From JBBRVW01 sp038246545 (GTDB taxonomy: Bacteria > Actinomycetota > Actinomycetes > JACCUZ01), in assembly GCA_038246545.1 (NCBI GenBank), contig JBBRVW010000003.1:78030-142029 (forward strand): a stretch of DNA of 64,000 nt. Reading direction: 5' to 3'. The notes beneath the pieces are model-generated. The model was not told the origin of the DNA and searched no databases. It saw only the letters and a list, made by a program, of their open reading frames with translations. The position numbers were made by a program, and so were the translations under genes. Of this stretch, positions 36,960-44,049 are shown one piece after another (the stretch's first letter is position 1; each line of letters starts with the position of its first letter).

Positions 36960-38218
36960 CCGGCCCGGCGGCCGGCGTCCGGCTGGACCCGATCGAGCGC
37001 GCGGTCGCCGACCTCGCGGCCGGCAAGGTCGTGGTGGTCGTCGACGACGAGGACCGCGAGAACGAGGGCGACTTCGTCGTCGCCGCGGCGAAGATCACCC
37101 CGGCGCTGATGGCCTTCATCGTCCGTCACAGCTCAGGGGTGGTGTGCGTGCCGATGGAGGGCGCCGAGCTGGACCGGCTACGGCTGCCCCCGATGACCGC
37201 CGTCAACGAGGACCGCAAGCGCACGGCCTACTCCGTGTCGGTGGACGCCCGCGACGGCATCGGCACCGGCATCTCGGCCGCGGACCGGGCTCGCACGGTC
37301 CGGGTGCTGGTCGACTCGGCCACCGAGCCGTTCGAGCTGACCCGGCCCGGGCACGTCTTCCCGCTGCGGGCCGTCGAGGGCGGCGTGCTGCGGCGGGTCG
37401 GACACACCGAGGCGGCAGTCGACCTGGCGCGGCTGGCGGGGCTCGCACCGGCCGGGGTGATCGCGGAGGTGGTGGAGGAAGACGGCTCGATGGCGCGGCT
37501 GCCGCGGCTGCGTGAGTTCGCCGACGAGCACGGGCTCGCGCTGGTGTCCATCGCCGACCTGGTCGCCTACCGCAGGCGCAACGAGGCTCTCGTCGAGCGG
37601 GTCGCCGAAGCCCGCCTCCCCACGCGGTACGGCGAGTTCCTCGCGCTCGGCTACCGGAGCACGGTCGACGGTGCCGAGCACGTCGCGCTGGTGCGGGGGG
37701 ACCTTGGAACCGGGACGAACGTGCTGGTCCGGCTGCACTCCGAGTGCCTCACCGGCGACGTACTCGGCTCGCTGCGCTGCGACTGCGGCCCGCAGCTGGA
37801 CGCCGCCCTGCGCACGGTCGCCGACGAGGGCCGCGGGGTCGTGGTCTACCTGCGTGGCCACGAGGGGCGTGGGATCGGGCTGCTGCACAAGCTGGCGGCG
37901 TACGGCCTGCAGGACGGCGGCCGCGACACGGTCGACGCGAACCTCGACCTCGGCCTGCCGGCGGACGCCCGCGACTTCAACGTCGGCGCGCAGGTGCTGG
38001 GCGACCTCGGTGTCTCGTCGGTGCGGTTGATCACCAACAACCCCGCCAAGGTCGCCGGGGTCGAGGAGCAGGGGATCACCGTCGTCGAGCAGGTGCCGCT
38101 GGCGACCCATCCCACGGCGGAGAACATCGGCTACCTGCGCACCAAGCGTGACCGGATGGGCCACGTGATCCCGGGTCTCGGGACTTCGGCGACCGACAGT
38201 GAGGGGATACGGACGTGA
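36956..38218 (+). CDS. ribBA: Bifunctional 3,4-dihydroxy-2-butanone-4-phosphate synthase / GTP cyclohydrolase II
   Basis: 420 residues. The DHBP synthase domain (about 1-210) has the acidic loop VDDEDRENEGDFVVAA and RHSSGVVCVP. The GTP cyclohydrolase II domain (about 215-420) has the zinc cysteines in SECLTGDVLGSLRCDCGPQL and the catalytic RGHEGRGIGL. It supplies both precursors of riboflavin. Overlaps ribM by 4 nt at its start and ribH by 4 nt at its end. Confidence 0.96.
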   Translation: MTGPAAGVRLDPIERAVADLAAGKVVVVVDDEDRENEGDFVVAAAKITPALMAFIVRHSSGVVCVPMEGAELDRLRLPPMTAVNEDRKRTAYSVSVDARDGIGTGISAADRARTVRVLVDSATEPFELTRPGHVFPLRAVEGGVLRRVGHTEAAVDLARLAGLAPAGVIAEVVEEDGSMARLPRLREFADEHGLALVSIADLVAYRRRNEALVERVAEARLPTRYGEFLALGYRSTVDGAEHVALVRGDLGTGTNVLVRLHSECLTGDVLGSLRCDCGPQLDAALRTVADEGRGVVVYLRGHEGRGIGLLHKLAAYGLQDGGRDTVDANLDLGLPADARDFNVGAQVLGDLGVSSVRLITNNPAKVAGVEEQGITVVEQVPLATHPTAENIGYLRTKRDRMGHVIPGLGTSATDSEGIRT

Positions 38219-38700
38219 GCGGATCGGGTGCGCCGGACGTCGCGGCCGACGGCACCGGCCTGCGGGTCGCCGTCGTCGCCGCTCAGTGGCACCAGCGGGT
38301 GATGGACGGGCTGGTCGCGGGTGCGCTGCGCGGCCTCGAGGCGGCCCGTGTCGAGGAGCCGCTGCTGGTGCGGGTGCCGGGTTCGTTCGAGCTGCCGGTG
38401 GCCGCGGCCCGGCTGGCCCGCTCCGGGTTCGACGCGGTCGTGGCGCTGGGCGTGGTCGTGCGCGGCGGCACCCCGCACTTCGACTACGTGTGCCAGGCCG
38501 CCACGCTCGGGCTCACGCAGGTGTCGGTCGACACCGGCGTCCCGGTCGGCTTCGGCGTGCTCACGTGCGACGACGACGCGCAGGCCCTGGACCGCGCCGG
38601 GCTCGAGGGCTCGTCCGAGGACAAGGGGTTCGAGGCGGCGTTGGCTGCCGTCGCCTCGGCCGTCGCGCTGCGCGACGCGGTGGCGGGAACCGGCGGGTAG
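38215..38700 (+). CDS. ribH: 6,7-dimethyl-8-ribityllumazine synthase
   Basis: 161 residues. The substrate and active-site strands VAVVAAQWHQRVMDGL, VRVPGSFELPVAAARLA and VVVRGGTPHFDYVC (catalytic His) are intact, followed by PVGFGVLTCDDDAQAL. Forms the penultimate step product used by RibE. Last gene of the rib operon; the next gene has its own promoter-like box. Confidence 0.95.
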   Translation: MSGSGAPDVAADGTGLRVAVVAAQWHQRVMDGLVAGALRGLEAARVEEPLLVRVPGSFELPVAAARLARSGFDAVVALGVVVRGGTPHFDYVCQAATLGLTQVSVDTGVPVGFGVLTCDDDAQALDRAGLEGSSEDKGFEAALAAVASAVALRDAVAGTGG

Positions 38701-38718
38701 CTGTTCTGGTCGGGCCTC

Positions 38719-38724
38719 TACGGT
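38719..38724 (+). promoter_or_regulatory. -10-like box of a probable leaderless promoter (VOC gene)
   Basis: TACGGT lies 6 nt before the ATG at 38731, with no Shine-Dalgarno sequence. Confidence 0.45.
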
Positions 38725-38730
38725 GGCGGC

Positions 38731-39153
38731 ATGGTCCCCGCGCGCTGCTCCCTGGTCACCCTCGGCGTCGAGGACGTCGCCCGCTCCACGGCGTTCTACC
38801 GGGCGCTCGGGTGGGAGACCGGCATAGAGATGGACGGGTTCACCGTGCTGCGGACGGCCGGGCCGCTCCTCGCCCTGTACCCGCTGATGGACATGTCCCG
38901 GGACGCCGGCGACGCCGTGCCGGCAACCCATGAGCGGCGGATCCACCTCGCGATCAACCTGGCCACGCCTGCGGAGGTCGACGGTGCGGTGGCCGAGTTC
39001 CTCGCGGCCGGCGCCGCCCTGCTGCGTGCACCGCAGGCCGCGGAGTGGGGCGGCTACACCTCGACAGTGGCGGACCCGGACGGGCACGCCTGGGAGATCG
39101 CCCACAACCCCGGCTGGCCGCTGGGCGACGACGGGCTGCCCCGGCTGCCGTGA
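38731..39153 (+). CDS. VOC-superfamily protein (glyoxalase/bleomycin-resistance fold)
   Basis: 140 residues, two beta-alpha-beta-beta-beta modules. It begins SLVTLGVEDVARSTAFYRALGW and ends with VADPDGHAWEIAHNPGW, the standard VOC N- and C-terminal strands. The metal ligand at the first position (His or Gln in true glyoxalases) is not evident, and the last Glu lies in AWEIA. No catalytic activity can be assigned. It stands alone between the rib and his genes. Confidence 0.8.
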   Translation: MVPARCSLVTLGVEDVARSTAFYRALGWETGIEMDGFTVLRTAGPLLALYPLMDMSRDAGDAVPATHERRIHLAINLATPAEVDGAVAEFLAAGAALLRAPQAAEWGGYTSTVADPDGHAWEIAHNPGWPLGDDGLPRLP

Positions 39154-39226
39154 CCGGAGTGGCCGGACCGTGGCCGGACCGTGGACGTGCGCCGGCCGGC
39201 ATTGCCCGCTCTGCGACCATGGGCGG

Positions 39227-39490
39227 GTGAAGACCTTCGACGCGCTGTTCGCCGAGCTCAGCGAGAAGGCGACGACCAGGCCCGGCGGATCGGGCACGGT
39301 CGCCGCGCTGGACGCCGGGGTGCACACGATCGGCAAGAAGGTCGTCGAGGAGGCCGCCGAGGTCTGGATGGCGGCCGAGCACGAGTCGCCGGAGCGGACC
39401 GCGGAGGAGATCTCCCAGCTGCTCTACCACCTGCAGGTGCTCATGCTGGCGCGCGGGCTCACGCTCGACGACGTCTACGCTCGACTCTGA
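39227..39490 (+). CDS. hisE: Phosphoribosyl-ATP pyrophosphohydrolase
   Basis: 87 residues, all-helical MazG-like fold. Motifs TRPGGSGTVAALDAGVHTIGKKVVEEAAEVWMAAE hold the metal-binding Glu residues (KKVVEEAAEVWMA) and EEISQLLYHLQVLM completes the site. Second step of histidine synthesis. GTG 39227 sits 6 nt after a GACCAT -10-like box. hisG follows after 26 nt, the usual actinobacterial order. Confidence 0.93.
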   Translation: MKTFDALFAELSEKATTRPGGSGTVAALDAGVHTIGKKVVEEAAEVWMAAEHESPERTAEEISQLLYHLQVLMLARGLTLDDVYARL

Positions 39491-39516
39491 CCGTCCCGGA
39501 CCGAGAGGCCCCCGCT

Positions 39517-40362
39517 GTGCTGCGCGTCGCCGTGCCCAACAAGGGCTCCCTGGCCGAGCCTTCCGCCGACATGCTGCGCGAGTCGGGGTACCGGCAGCGG
39601 TCGGACCCTCGCGAGCTCGTCCTGCTCGATGCAGGGAACGACACCGAGTTCTTCTTCCTCCGGCCGCGGGACATCGCCACCTACGTCGGCTCGGGCGAGC
39701 TCGACGTCGGCATCACCGGCCGCGACTTGCTGCTCGACAGCGGAGCGCCCGCTGAGGAGATCCTGCAGCTGGGCTTCGCCGAGTCCACCTTCCGGTTCGC
39801 CGCGAAGCCAGGCTCGGCCACGACGGTGGCCGACTTCGCCGGCAAGCGGGTCGCCACCTCCTACGGCGGGTTGCTGGCGACGTACTTCGCCGACCGCGGG
39901 GTGGACGCCGAGATCGTCCGGCTGGACGGCGCAGTCGAGACCGCGGTGCGGCTCGGGGTCGCCGACGTCATCGCCGACGTCGTGTCGACCGGCACGACGC
40001 TGCGGCAGGCCGGGCTCGAGGTGGTGGGGGAGCCGATCCTCGAGTCGGAGGCGGTGCTCGTGCGCCGGACCGGCGTCGCCGACTCGGCCGCCGTCGCCCA
40101 GCTGGCCCGCCGGATGCAGGGCGTCATCATCGCCCGCCGCTACGTCCTGATGGACTACGACATCCGCGCCGGGGGCGTGGAGGAAGCGGTCCGGCTGACG
40201 CCCGGCATCGAGTCGCCGACGGTCTCGCCGCTGCACGACCGGGGATGGGTCGCCGTGCGCGCGATGGTCCCGCGGGTGGAGACGAACAAGATCATGGACG
40301 AGCTCTGGGAGATCGGCGCCCGGGGCATCCTCGTCACCGACATCCACGCCTGCCGGCTGTGA
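39517..40362 (+). CDS. hisG: ATP phosphoribosyltransferase, long form
   Basis: 281 residues. Catalytic domains (about 1-205) include RVAVPNKGSLAEPSADML, GELDVGITGRDLL and the PRPP loop DVVSTGTTLRQAGL. The C-terminal ACT-like domain (about 206-281, SPTVSPLHDRGWVAVRAMV) marks the HisZ-independent long form, normally feedback-inhibited by histidine. Catalyses the first step of histidine synthesis. Stop overlaps the following gene by 4 nt. Confidence 0.95.
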   Translation: MLRVAVPNKGSLAEPSADMLRESGYRQRSDPRELVLLDAGNDTEFFFLRPRDIATYVGSGELDVGITGRDLLLDSGAPAEEILQLGFAESTFRFAAKPGSATTVADFAGKRVATSYGGLLATYFADRGVDAEIVRLDGAVETAVRLGVADVIADVVSTGTTLRQAGLEVVGEPILESEAVLVRRTGVADSAAVAQLARRMQGVIIARRYVLMDYDIRAGGVEEAVRLTPGIESPTVSPLHDRGWVAVRAMVPRVETNKIMDELWEIGARGILVTDIHACRL

Positions 40363-40820
40363 GCCGCAGCGCCGAACCGGGGCGCACCGTGCTGCGCCCC
40401 GTCCGGGCCCGTGCGGTGGTCTACACGATCGCGGTCGCGGTGCTCGTCACGCTGGTGGCCCTGGCGATCGCGCTGCCCAGCGGCGGGCCGCACGCGTGGG
40501 GGATCGCTTCACGGCTCGGTGTCGTCGCCGTTGCTCTCGCCGTCGTCTTCGTCATGCACAGGCTCGCCGACGTACGTGTCGAGGCCTCCGACGCCGGGGT
40601 GCTCGTCGTCAACGTGATCGGACGACGGCGGCTGGAGTGGGCCGAGGTCGTCGGTGTGCGGCTGCTTCGGGACGACTCCTGGATGCTGCTCGACCTGGCC
40701 GACGGCCAGGCGCTGCCGGCCATGGGCGTGCAGAAGTCCGAAGGGGAACGGGCCCAGCGCCAGGCCCAGGAGTTCGCCCGGATGGTGACCGAGCACACCA
40801 GGGTCGCCGGACACGAGTGA
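40359..40820 (+). CDS. PH-domain membrane protein (bPH6-like)
   Basis: 153 residues. Two transmembrane helices (about 18-40 and 48-66) form a hairpin, followed by a PH-like beta domain (about 70-125, VRVEASDAGVLVVNVIGRRRLEWAEV and DDSWMLLDLADG). This is the layout of short actinobacterial bacterial-PH proteins commonly found after hisG. Function unknown. GTG start overlaps the hisG stop. Confidence 0.75.
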   Translation: MSRSAEPGRTVLRPVRARAVVYTIAVAVLVTLVALAIALPSGGPHAWGIASRLGVVAVALAVVFVMHRLADVRVEASDAGVLVVNVIGRRRLEWAEVVGVRLLRDDSWMLLDLADGQALPAMGVQKSEGERAQRQAQEFARMVTEHTRVAGHE

Positions 40821-40889
40821 GCGCCGGGGAGCCCGCCCGAGAACACGACGAACCTGGACATATGCGTGAGCCAGTCATATAAAGGACGG

Positions 40890-41282
40890 ATGACTGTAGC
40901 CAACGGCACCTTCACGATCCAGGGCTGGGACGAGCAGACCTACGCAGAGCGCGGTCCCGGCAAGCTCACCCAGGCCAGTGTCCAGCAGGACCTGGCCGGC
41001 GACATCGAGGGCAGCTCCGAGGTCCGCTGGGTGATGGCATACACCGCTGACGCCGCCGCTGAGTTCGTCGGCATCCATGCGGTCACGGGCACCCTCGGCG
41101 GCAAGGACGGCTCGTTCGTCCTGCGCAGCGTCGGGACCTTCGACGGGGCGAAGGCCGTGGGTGAGCTCACCGTCGTCGAGGGCTCGGGTACCGGCGACCT
41201 CGCCGGCCTCACGGGCACCGGCAGCTTCACCGCGCCGATGGGCGACGAGGCGTCGATGACCCTCGACTACGAGCTCGGCTGA
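40890..41282 (+). CDS. DUF3224 protein
   Basis: 130 residues, beta-rich. It matches the DUF3224 pattern: an opening strand ANGTFTIQGWDE, central VRWVMAYTADAAAEFVGIHAVTG and a closing GTGSFTAPMG-DEASMTLDYEL. Members are thought to adopt a lipocalin-like or beta-barrel fold; function is unknown. ATG 40890 was chosen because AAAGGACGG precedes it; an in-frame GTG at 40866 is possible. The upstream CATATG and CATATAAA are AT-rich against the background and likely contain the promoter. A MarR regulator follows 29 nt downstream. Confidence 0.75.
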   Translation: MTVANGTFTIQGWDEQTYAERGPGKLTQASVQQDLAGDIEGSSEVRWVMAYTADAAAEFVGIHAVTGTLGGKDGSFVLRSVGTFDGAKAVGELTVVEGSGTGDLAGLTGTGSFTAPMGDEASMTLDYELG

Positions 41283-41311
41283 CTCGGCCCATCACGCGCC
41301 CGCCACCCGGT

Positions 41312-41860
41312 ATGGCAGCCGCACGCGCGCCCGGTCCCGACCCGGCCCGGGCGCCGAACGTCGTGGGAGCCCTGGCCCTCGCCCTGACCGACCGGATGGC
41401 CGGTGCCGTCGGCGAGGCTGCCGGCCAGGCCGAGTCGAGCGCGGCGGCCCTGTCCGCGCTGCACCACTTCCTGCGGGACCCGAGCATCGACCTGCTCCGG
41501 CAGGTCCTCGGCCTGACGCACTCCGGGACGGTGCGGCTGGTGGACCGGCTTGAGCGGGCCGGACTGGTCCGCCGTGCCCCCGGCACGGACGGGCGCACGA
41601 CCGTGGTGCGGCTGACCCCCGCGGGGAGCCGGTCCGCCGCCAGGGTCAGCAGCGCTCGAACCGAGCTGCTGGCGTCGGCTCTCGACGTCCTGCCGCCCGG
41701 CGACCGGGAACGGCTGGCCGACCTCGCGGGCCGAGTCCTCGCGGGCCTGAAGCGCGGCGCCGGTGCCACCCGGTGGAGCTGTCGGCTCTGCGACACCGAT
41801 GCCTGCGGTCGCCTCGAGGGCCGCTGCCCGGTCGCAGGCGAGTCACCGCCGACATTCTGA
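41312..41860 (+). CDS. MarR-family regulator with C-terminal cysteine cluster
   Basis: 182 residues. Winged-helix DNA-binding core at about 45-115 (LRQVLGLTHSGTVRLVDRLERAGLVRR recognition region; GRTTVVRLTPAG wing). The tail after residue 150 carries four cysteines at 157, 160, 165 and 172 (CRLCDTDACGRLEGRC), spacing C-x2-C-x4-C-x6-C, absent from ordinary MarR proteins. That cluster could bind a metal or sense redox. It probably regulates itself and the adjacent DUF3224 gene. Confidence 0.82.
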   Translation: MAAARAPGPDPARAPNVVGALALALTDRMAGAVGEAAGQAESSAAALSALHHFLRDPSIDLLRQVLGLTHSGTVRLVDRLERAGLVRRAPGTDGRTTVVRLTPAGSRSAARVSSARTELLASALDVLPPGDRERLADLAGRVLAGLKRGAGATRWSCRLCDTDACGRLEGRCPVAGESPPTF

Positions 41861-41952
41861 CTTTCTCACTGCCGCTCCGTCGCGCCGGCGTCCGGACCGC
41901 CAGGCGCGCTGCGCTAGAGTTGGCGCGCTTCCGGCGGTCACCGCCGGGGTTC

Positions 41953-42026
41953 CGGGCTGTAGCGCAGCTTGGTAGCGCACCTGACTGGGGGTCAGGGGGT
42001 CGCAGGTTCAAATCCTGTCAGCCCGA
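41953..42026 (+). tRNA. tRNA-Pro (anticodon GGG)
   Basis: A full cloverleaf can be drawn. Acceptor arms CGGGCTG (41953-41959) and CAGCCCG (42019-42025) pair, with discriminator A. The D arm is AGCGCAGCTTGGTAGCGC. Anticodon stem CCTGA/TCAGG encloses CTGGGGG, anticodon GGG. The T arm contains GGTTCAAATCC. The CCA end is not encoded. Two IS481-type remnants start 4 nt downstream. Confidence 0.95.
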
Positions 42027-42029
42027 CCG
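42015..42029. repeat. 15-bp direct repeat, left copy (tRNA 3' end)
   Basis: CTGTCAGCCCGACCG spans the last T-arm and acceptor bases of tRNA-Pro and abuts the first IS left end. A 14/15 copy lies at 42760-42774 beyond that element. Confidence 0.8.
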
Positions 42030-42051
42030 TGTGATGTCTCAGGACATCGGC

Positions 42052-42084
42052 AACAGCCGGACCTGCAACTGGGGTCCGGCTGTT
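42052..42084. terminator. Hairpin near the IS left end, downstream of tRNA-Pro
   Basis: Perfect 12-bp arms AACAGCCGGACC (42052-42063) and GGTCCGGCTGTT (42073-42084) with a 9-nt loop. On the plus strand it could end tRNA-Pro transcription; on the minus strand it lies just after the transposase remnant. Confidence 0.6.
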
Positions 42085-42086
42085 GT

Positions 42087-42662
42087 TCATTTGCGGGTGG
42101 GTCCTTTGGGCGCGCCGGTGGGCTGGTAGTCGGTGTGGGGGTTGAGGAGCAGCTCTCGTAGGAGTTCTCCGGTGATGGCGTTGACGACGCGGATCTGAAG
42201 GTCTTGGACGAGCAGGATGACGCAGGTTCCCTCGTAGGTTCGCCCGATCCCGATGTGGTGCAGGCGGCCGTTGTGCCGCAGGGTGACCGATCCTGCTTTG
42301 TCGACGCGGTCGTGTCGGACACGGTCGTGAGTCCTGGGGTCGGTGACCTCGCCGGGGACGTCCTTGGTGGTGGTCCAGGTGCCAGGCGATGGTGTCGGGG
42401 CCGTTGTCCAGGCCGGACTCGGCAAGCACTTTCGGAGCCGCACGATGAGGTCGATCAGGGCCGGGTCCAGGGCGGTCGGCGAGGTCTCAGGTCGCCGGGA
42501 CCGCGGCTCGAGTGCTGCGTCTCCTTCGGCCTCGTAGCGGGCTTTGAGCTTGTAGACCCAGGCCCGGTGGAGCCCGTACCGGGCGGCGACCTCAGCGCGG
42601 CTCTGGTGGTCGACGACTAGGGCGGTGATGACCAGGCGGGCCTTCGAGGTGGGCTGCGGCAT
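42087..42662 (-). pseudogene. Internally deleted IS481 transposase remnant
   Basis: 191 codons against about 350-400 in intact relatives. The N-terminal helix-turn-helix (SRAEVAARYGLHRAWVYKLKARY, about 21-43) and RSRRPETSPTALD are recognisable. After about residue 78 a frameshift occurs: the expected LAESGLDNGPDTIAWHL continues in another frame near 42370-42430. The DDE catalytic core is deleted. The reading frame then rejoins the C-terminal end (DRVDKAGSVTLRHNGRLHHI, GELLRELLLNPHTDYQPTG). It cannot encode an active transposase. Confidence 0.85.
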
Positions 42663-42759
42663 GTCCGAACATCGGGCCGGGCCGGGTTGTCGCCGATGAC
42701 CTGCGACAGGTGTCGCCTATGTCTTGAGACATCTGTCGCCGATGTCTTGAACCAGCACA

Positions 42760-42774
42760 CTGTCAGCCCGAGCG
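42760..42774. repeat. 15-bp direct repeat, right copy
   Basis: CTGTCAGCCCGAGCG differs at one base from the tRNA-derived copy at 42015-42029. It sits exactly between the right end of IS copy 1 and the left end of IS copy 2. Confidence 0.8.
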
Positions 42775-42945
42775 TGTGGTGTCTCGGGACATCGAGGACA
42801 CCCGAACCTACGGAGACGTGGGTTCGGGTGTTTTTCATGTCGGGTCTGTGGCTGGTAGTCGCGGTCGGGATTGATGGTGCGCTGGCGGAGGAGCTCGCCG
42901 GTGATGGCGTCGACGATGCGGATGTCGAGGTCCTGATGAGCAGGA
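42775..42945 (-). mobile_element. Second IS481-family remnant (one end only)
   Basis: The left terminal repeat starts TGTGGTGTCTCGGGACATCG (42775-42794), almost identical to copy 1. It is followed by a hairpin at the same relative place and a stretch coding on the minus strand (about 42843-42944) for the transposase C-terminus, including DIRIVDAITGELLRQRTINP and DRDYQP. Everything beyond is lost. The sequence from 42946 to 43129 shows nothing I can recognise. Confidence 0.75.
42798..42835 (+). terminator. Intrinsic terminator-like hairpin in IS copy 2
   Basis: Perfect 11-bp arms ACACCCGAACC (42798-42808) and GGTTCGGGTGT (42821-42831) followed by TTTT, the clearest T-tailed terminator in the window on the plus strand. 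Confidence 0.65.
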
Positions 42946-43129
42946 TGACGTGGCCAGGCGCCCTCGGGTCGCTCCCCAACTTGGTGCGTCGGTGACGCCA
43001 GGGTGGGCGCCACCGCGGAGTGAGTGGAGGGACGCTGCTGGAGTGTCTCGGCCGCCGGCCCATCGATCCGAGAGCTGCGGTCCTCCCTACGTCCCGTGGA
43101 TCGCACTGCGCCGGGCGCCGGTCGCCGGT

Positions 43130-43774
43130 TCAGTCGCGCCAGAACAGGTGGTGGACCACGCCGTTCGAGCTGGGTACGACGTCACAGTGATACCGGTCGA
43201 GGAGCTCGTCGGGCGAGTCCCACAGCCGGGATCCGGCGCCGAGCTCCCCGGGTGCGACCGCGACGTGCAGCGTGTCGATGAGTTCGGCCTCCAAGAACTG
43301 TCGCACGGTGTTGGCGCCACCCCCGAGACGGACGTCTTTGCCGTCAGCGGCCTCGAGGGCGAGCTTCAGCACTGTCGCGGGGTCGCCGCTCACGAAGTGG
43401 AAGGTCGTGTCGGACAGTGCGAAGGACGGTCGCTCGTGGTTGGTCATGACGAAGACCGGGGTGTGGAACGGCGGTTCCTGCCCCCACCATCCCTGCCACT
43501 CGTCGTCGGCCCACGGGCCACGCTGGAAGCCGAACTTGTTGCGTCCCATGATCTCGGCGCCGATGTTGCGGTGGAAGTCGCGGACCAGGTAGTCGTCTAG
43601 TCCGCGGCTGCCGCCGGGGTCCGTCCGGTGGGGCCAGCTCGCCGTGGCCCCGGCCCAGCTGAAGAGGGCCGCTGGGTCAGCATGGCCGAAGGGACGCGCG
43701 AAGCTCTGGCCCTCCCCGGCGGCGTACCCGTCTCTGGACACGATGAAGTTGTGGACCCTGACCATCTGCGTCAC
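43130..43774 (-). CDS. Dihydrofolate reductase-like / RibD C-terminal domain protein
   Basis: 214 residues. It fits the stand-alone RibD_C (YyaP/DfrA-like) family: a start VRVHNFIVSRDGYAAGEG, central GAEIMGRNKFGF, HTPVFVMTNHERPSF and the NADPH-binding DVRLGGGANTVRQFLEAELID. Such proteins are uncharacterised reductases, not true RibD because no deaminase domain is present. GTG start at 43774 follows AGGAGCAGCA. It lies next to IS remnants, so it may belong to an acquired segment. The 275-nt gap beyond (43775-44049) shows no convincing gene. Confidence 0.85.
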   Translation of the reverse strand: MTQMVRVHNFIVSRDGYAAGEGQSFARPFGHADPAALFSWAGATASWPHRTDPGGSRGLDDYLVRDFHRNIGAEIMGRNKFGFQRGPWADDEWQGWWGQEPPFHTPVFVMTNHERPSFALSDTTFHFVSGDPATVLKLALEAADGKDVRLGGGANTVRQFLEAELIDTLHVAVAPGELGAGSRLWDSPDELLDRYHCDVVPSSNGVVHHLFWRD

Positions 43775-44037
43775 TGCTGCTCCTCATGAAGTAGCGGTCG
43801 TTGACACGTTGGACCGCCCAGCCGTGCCGAACTCATCGGGCTGGCCCCACACGCCAGCCGTTCGCTCCTTGTCTGCCCAGACATCCATCGGACGTACCCG
43901 GATCGCCGCGGATGGGAGCGGTCGGACGGCGCCGCCTGGTCGCGTCGGGACGGCGCACAAGTCCGCGCTACGTCGTGTGGTCGACGCTCGGCGAGGTCGT
44001 GAACCTGTTCGGCTGACGGGCTCCAGCAGGGCGTGCC

Positions 44038-44043
44038 TACGAT
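44038..44043 (+). promoter_or_regulatory. -10-like box of a probable leaderless promoter (mobA-moaD)
   Basis: TACGAT lies 6 nt before the GTG at 44050. This would be the promoter for the whole molybdenum/tungsten enzyme cluster downstream, because the following genes nearly all overlap or abut. Confidence 0.5.
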
Positions 44044-44049
44044 CGCCGG

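Larger units (their letters stand above)
42030..42759 (-). mobile_element. Degenerate IS481-family insertion sequence (copy 1)
   Basis: 730-bp element bounded by 26-bp terminal inverted repeats, 42030-42055 and 42734-42759, matching at 21 of 26 positions and reading TGTG at both outer ends. It encodes the remains of an IS481-type transposase on the minus strand. It is flanked by 15-bp near-identical direct repeats that include the tRNA-Pro 3' end, consistent with a long target-site duplication. About half of a normal element is missing, so it is immobile. Confidence 0.8.

Noticed and set aside
42946..43129. Continuation of the second insertion sequence
   Set aside because: No transposase residues or right-hand terminal repeat can be found beyond about 42945.
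43775..44049. Short open frames in the gap before the mobA-moaD gene
   Set aside because: They have no start signals, no similarity I recognise and compositions typical of random high-G+C frames.
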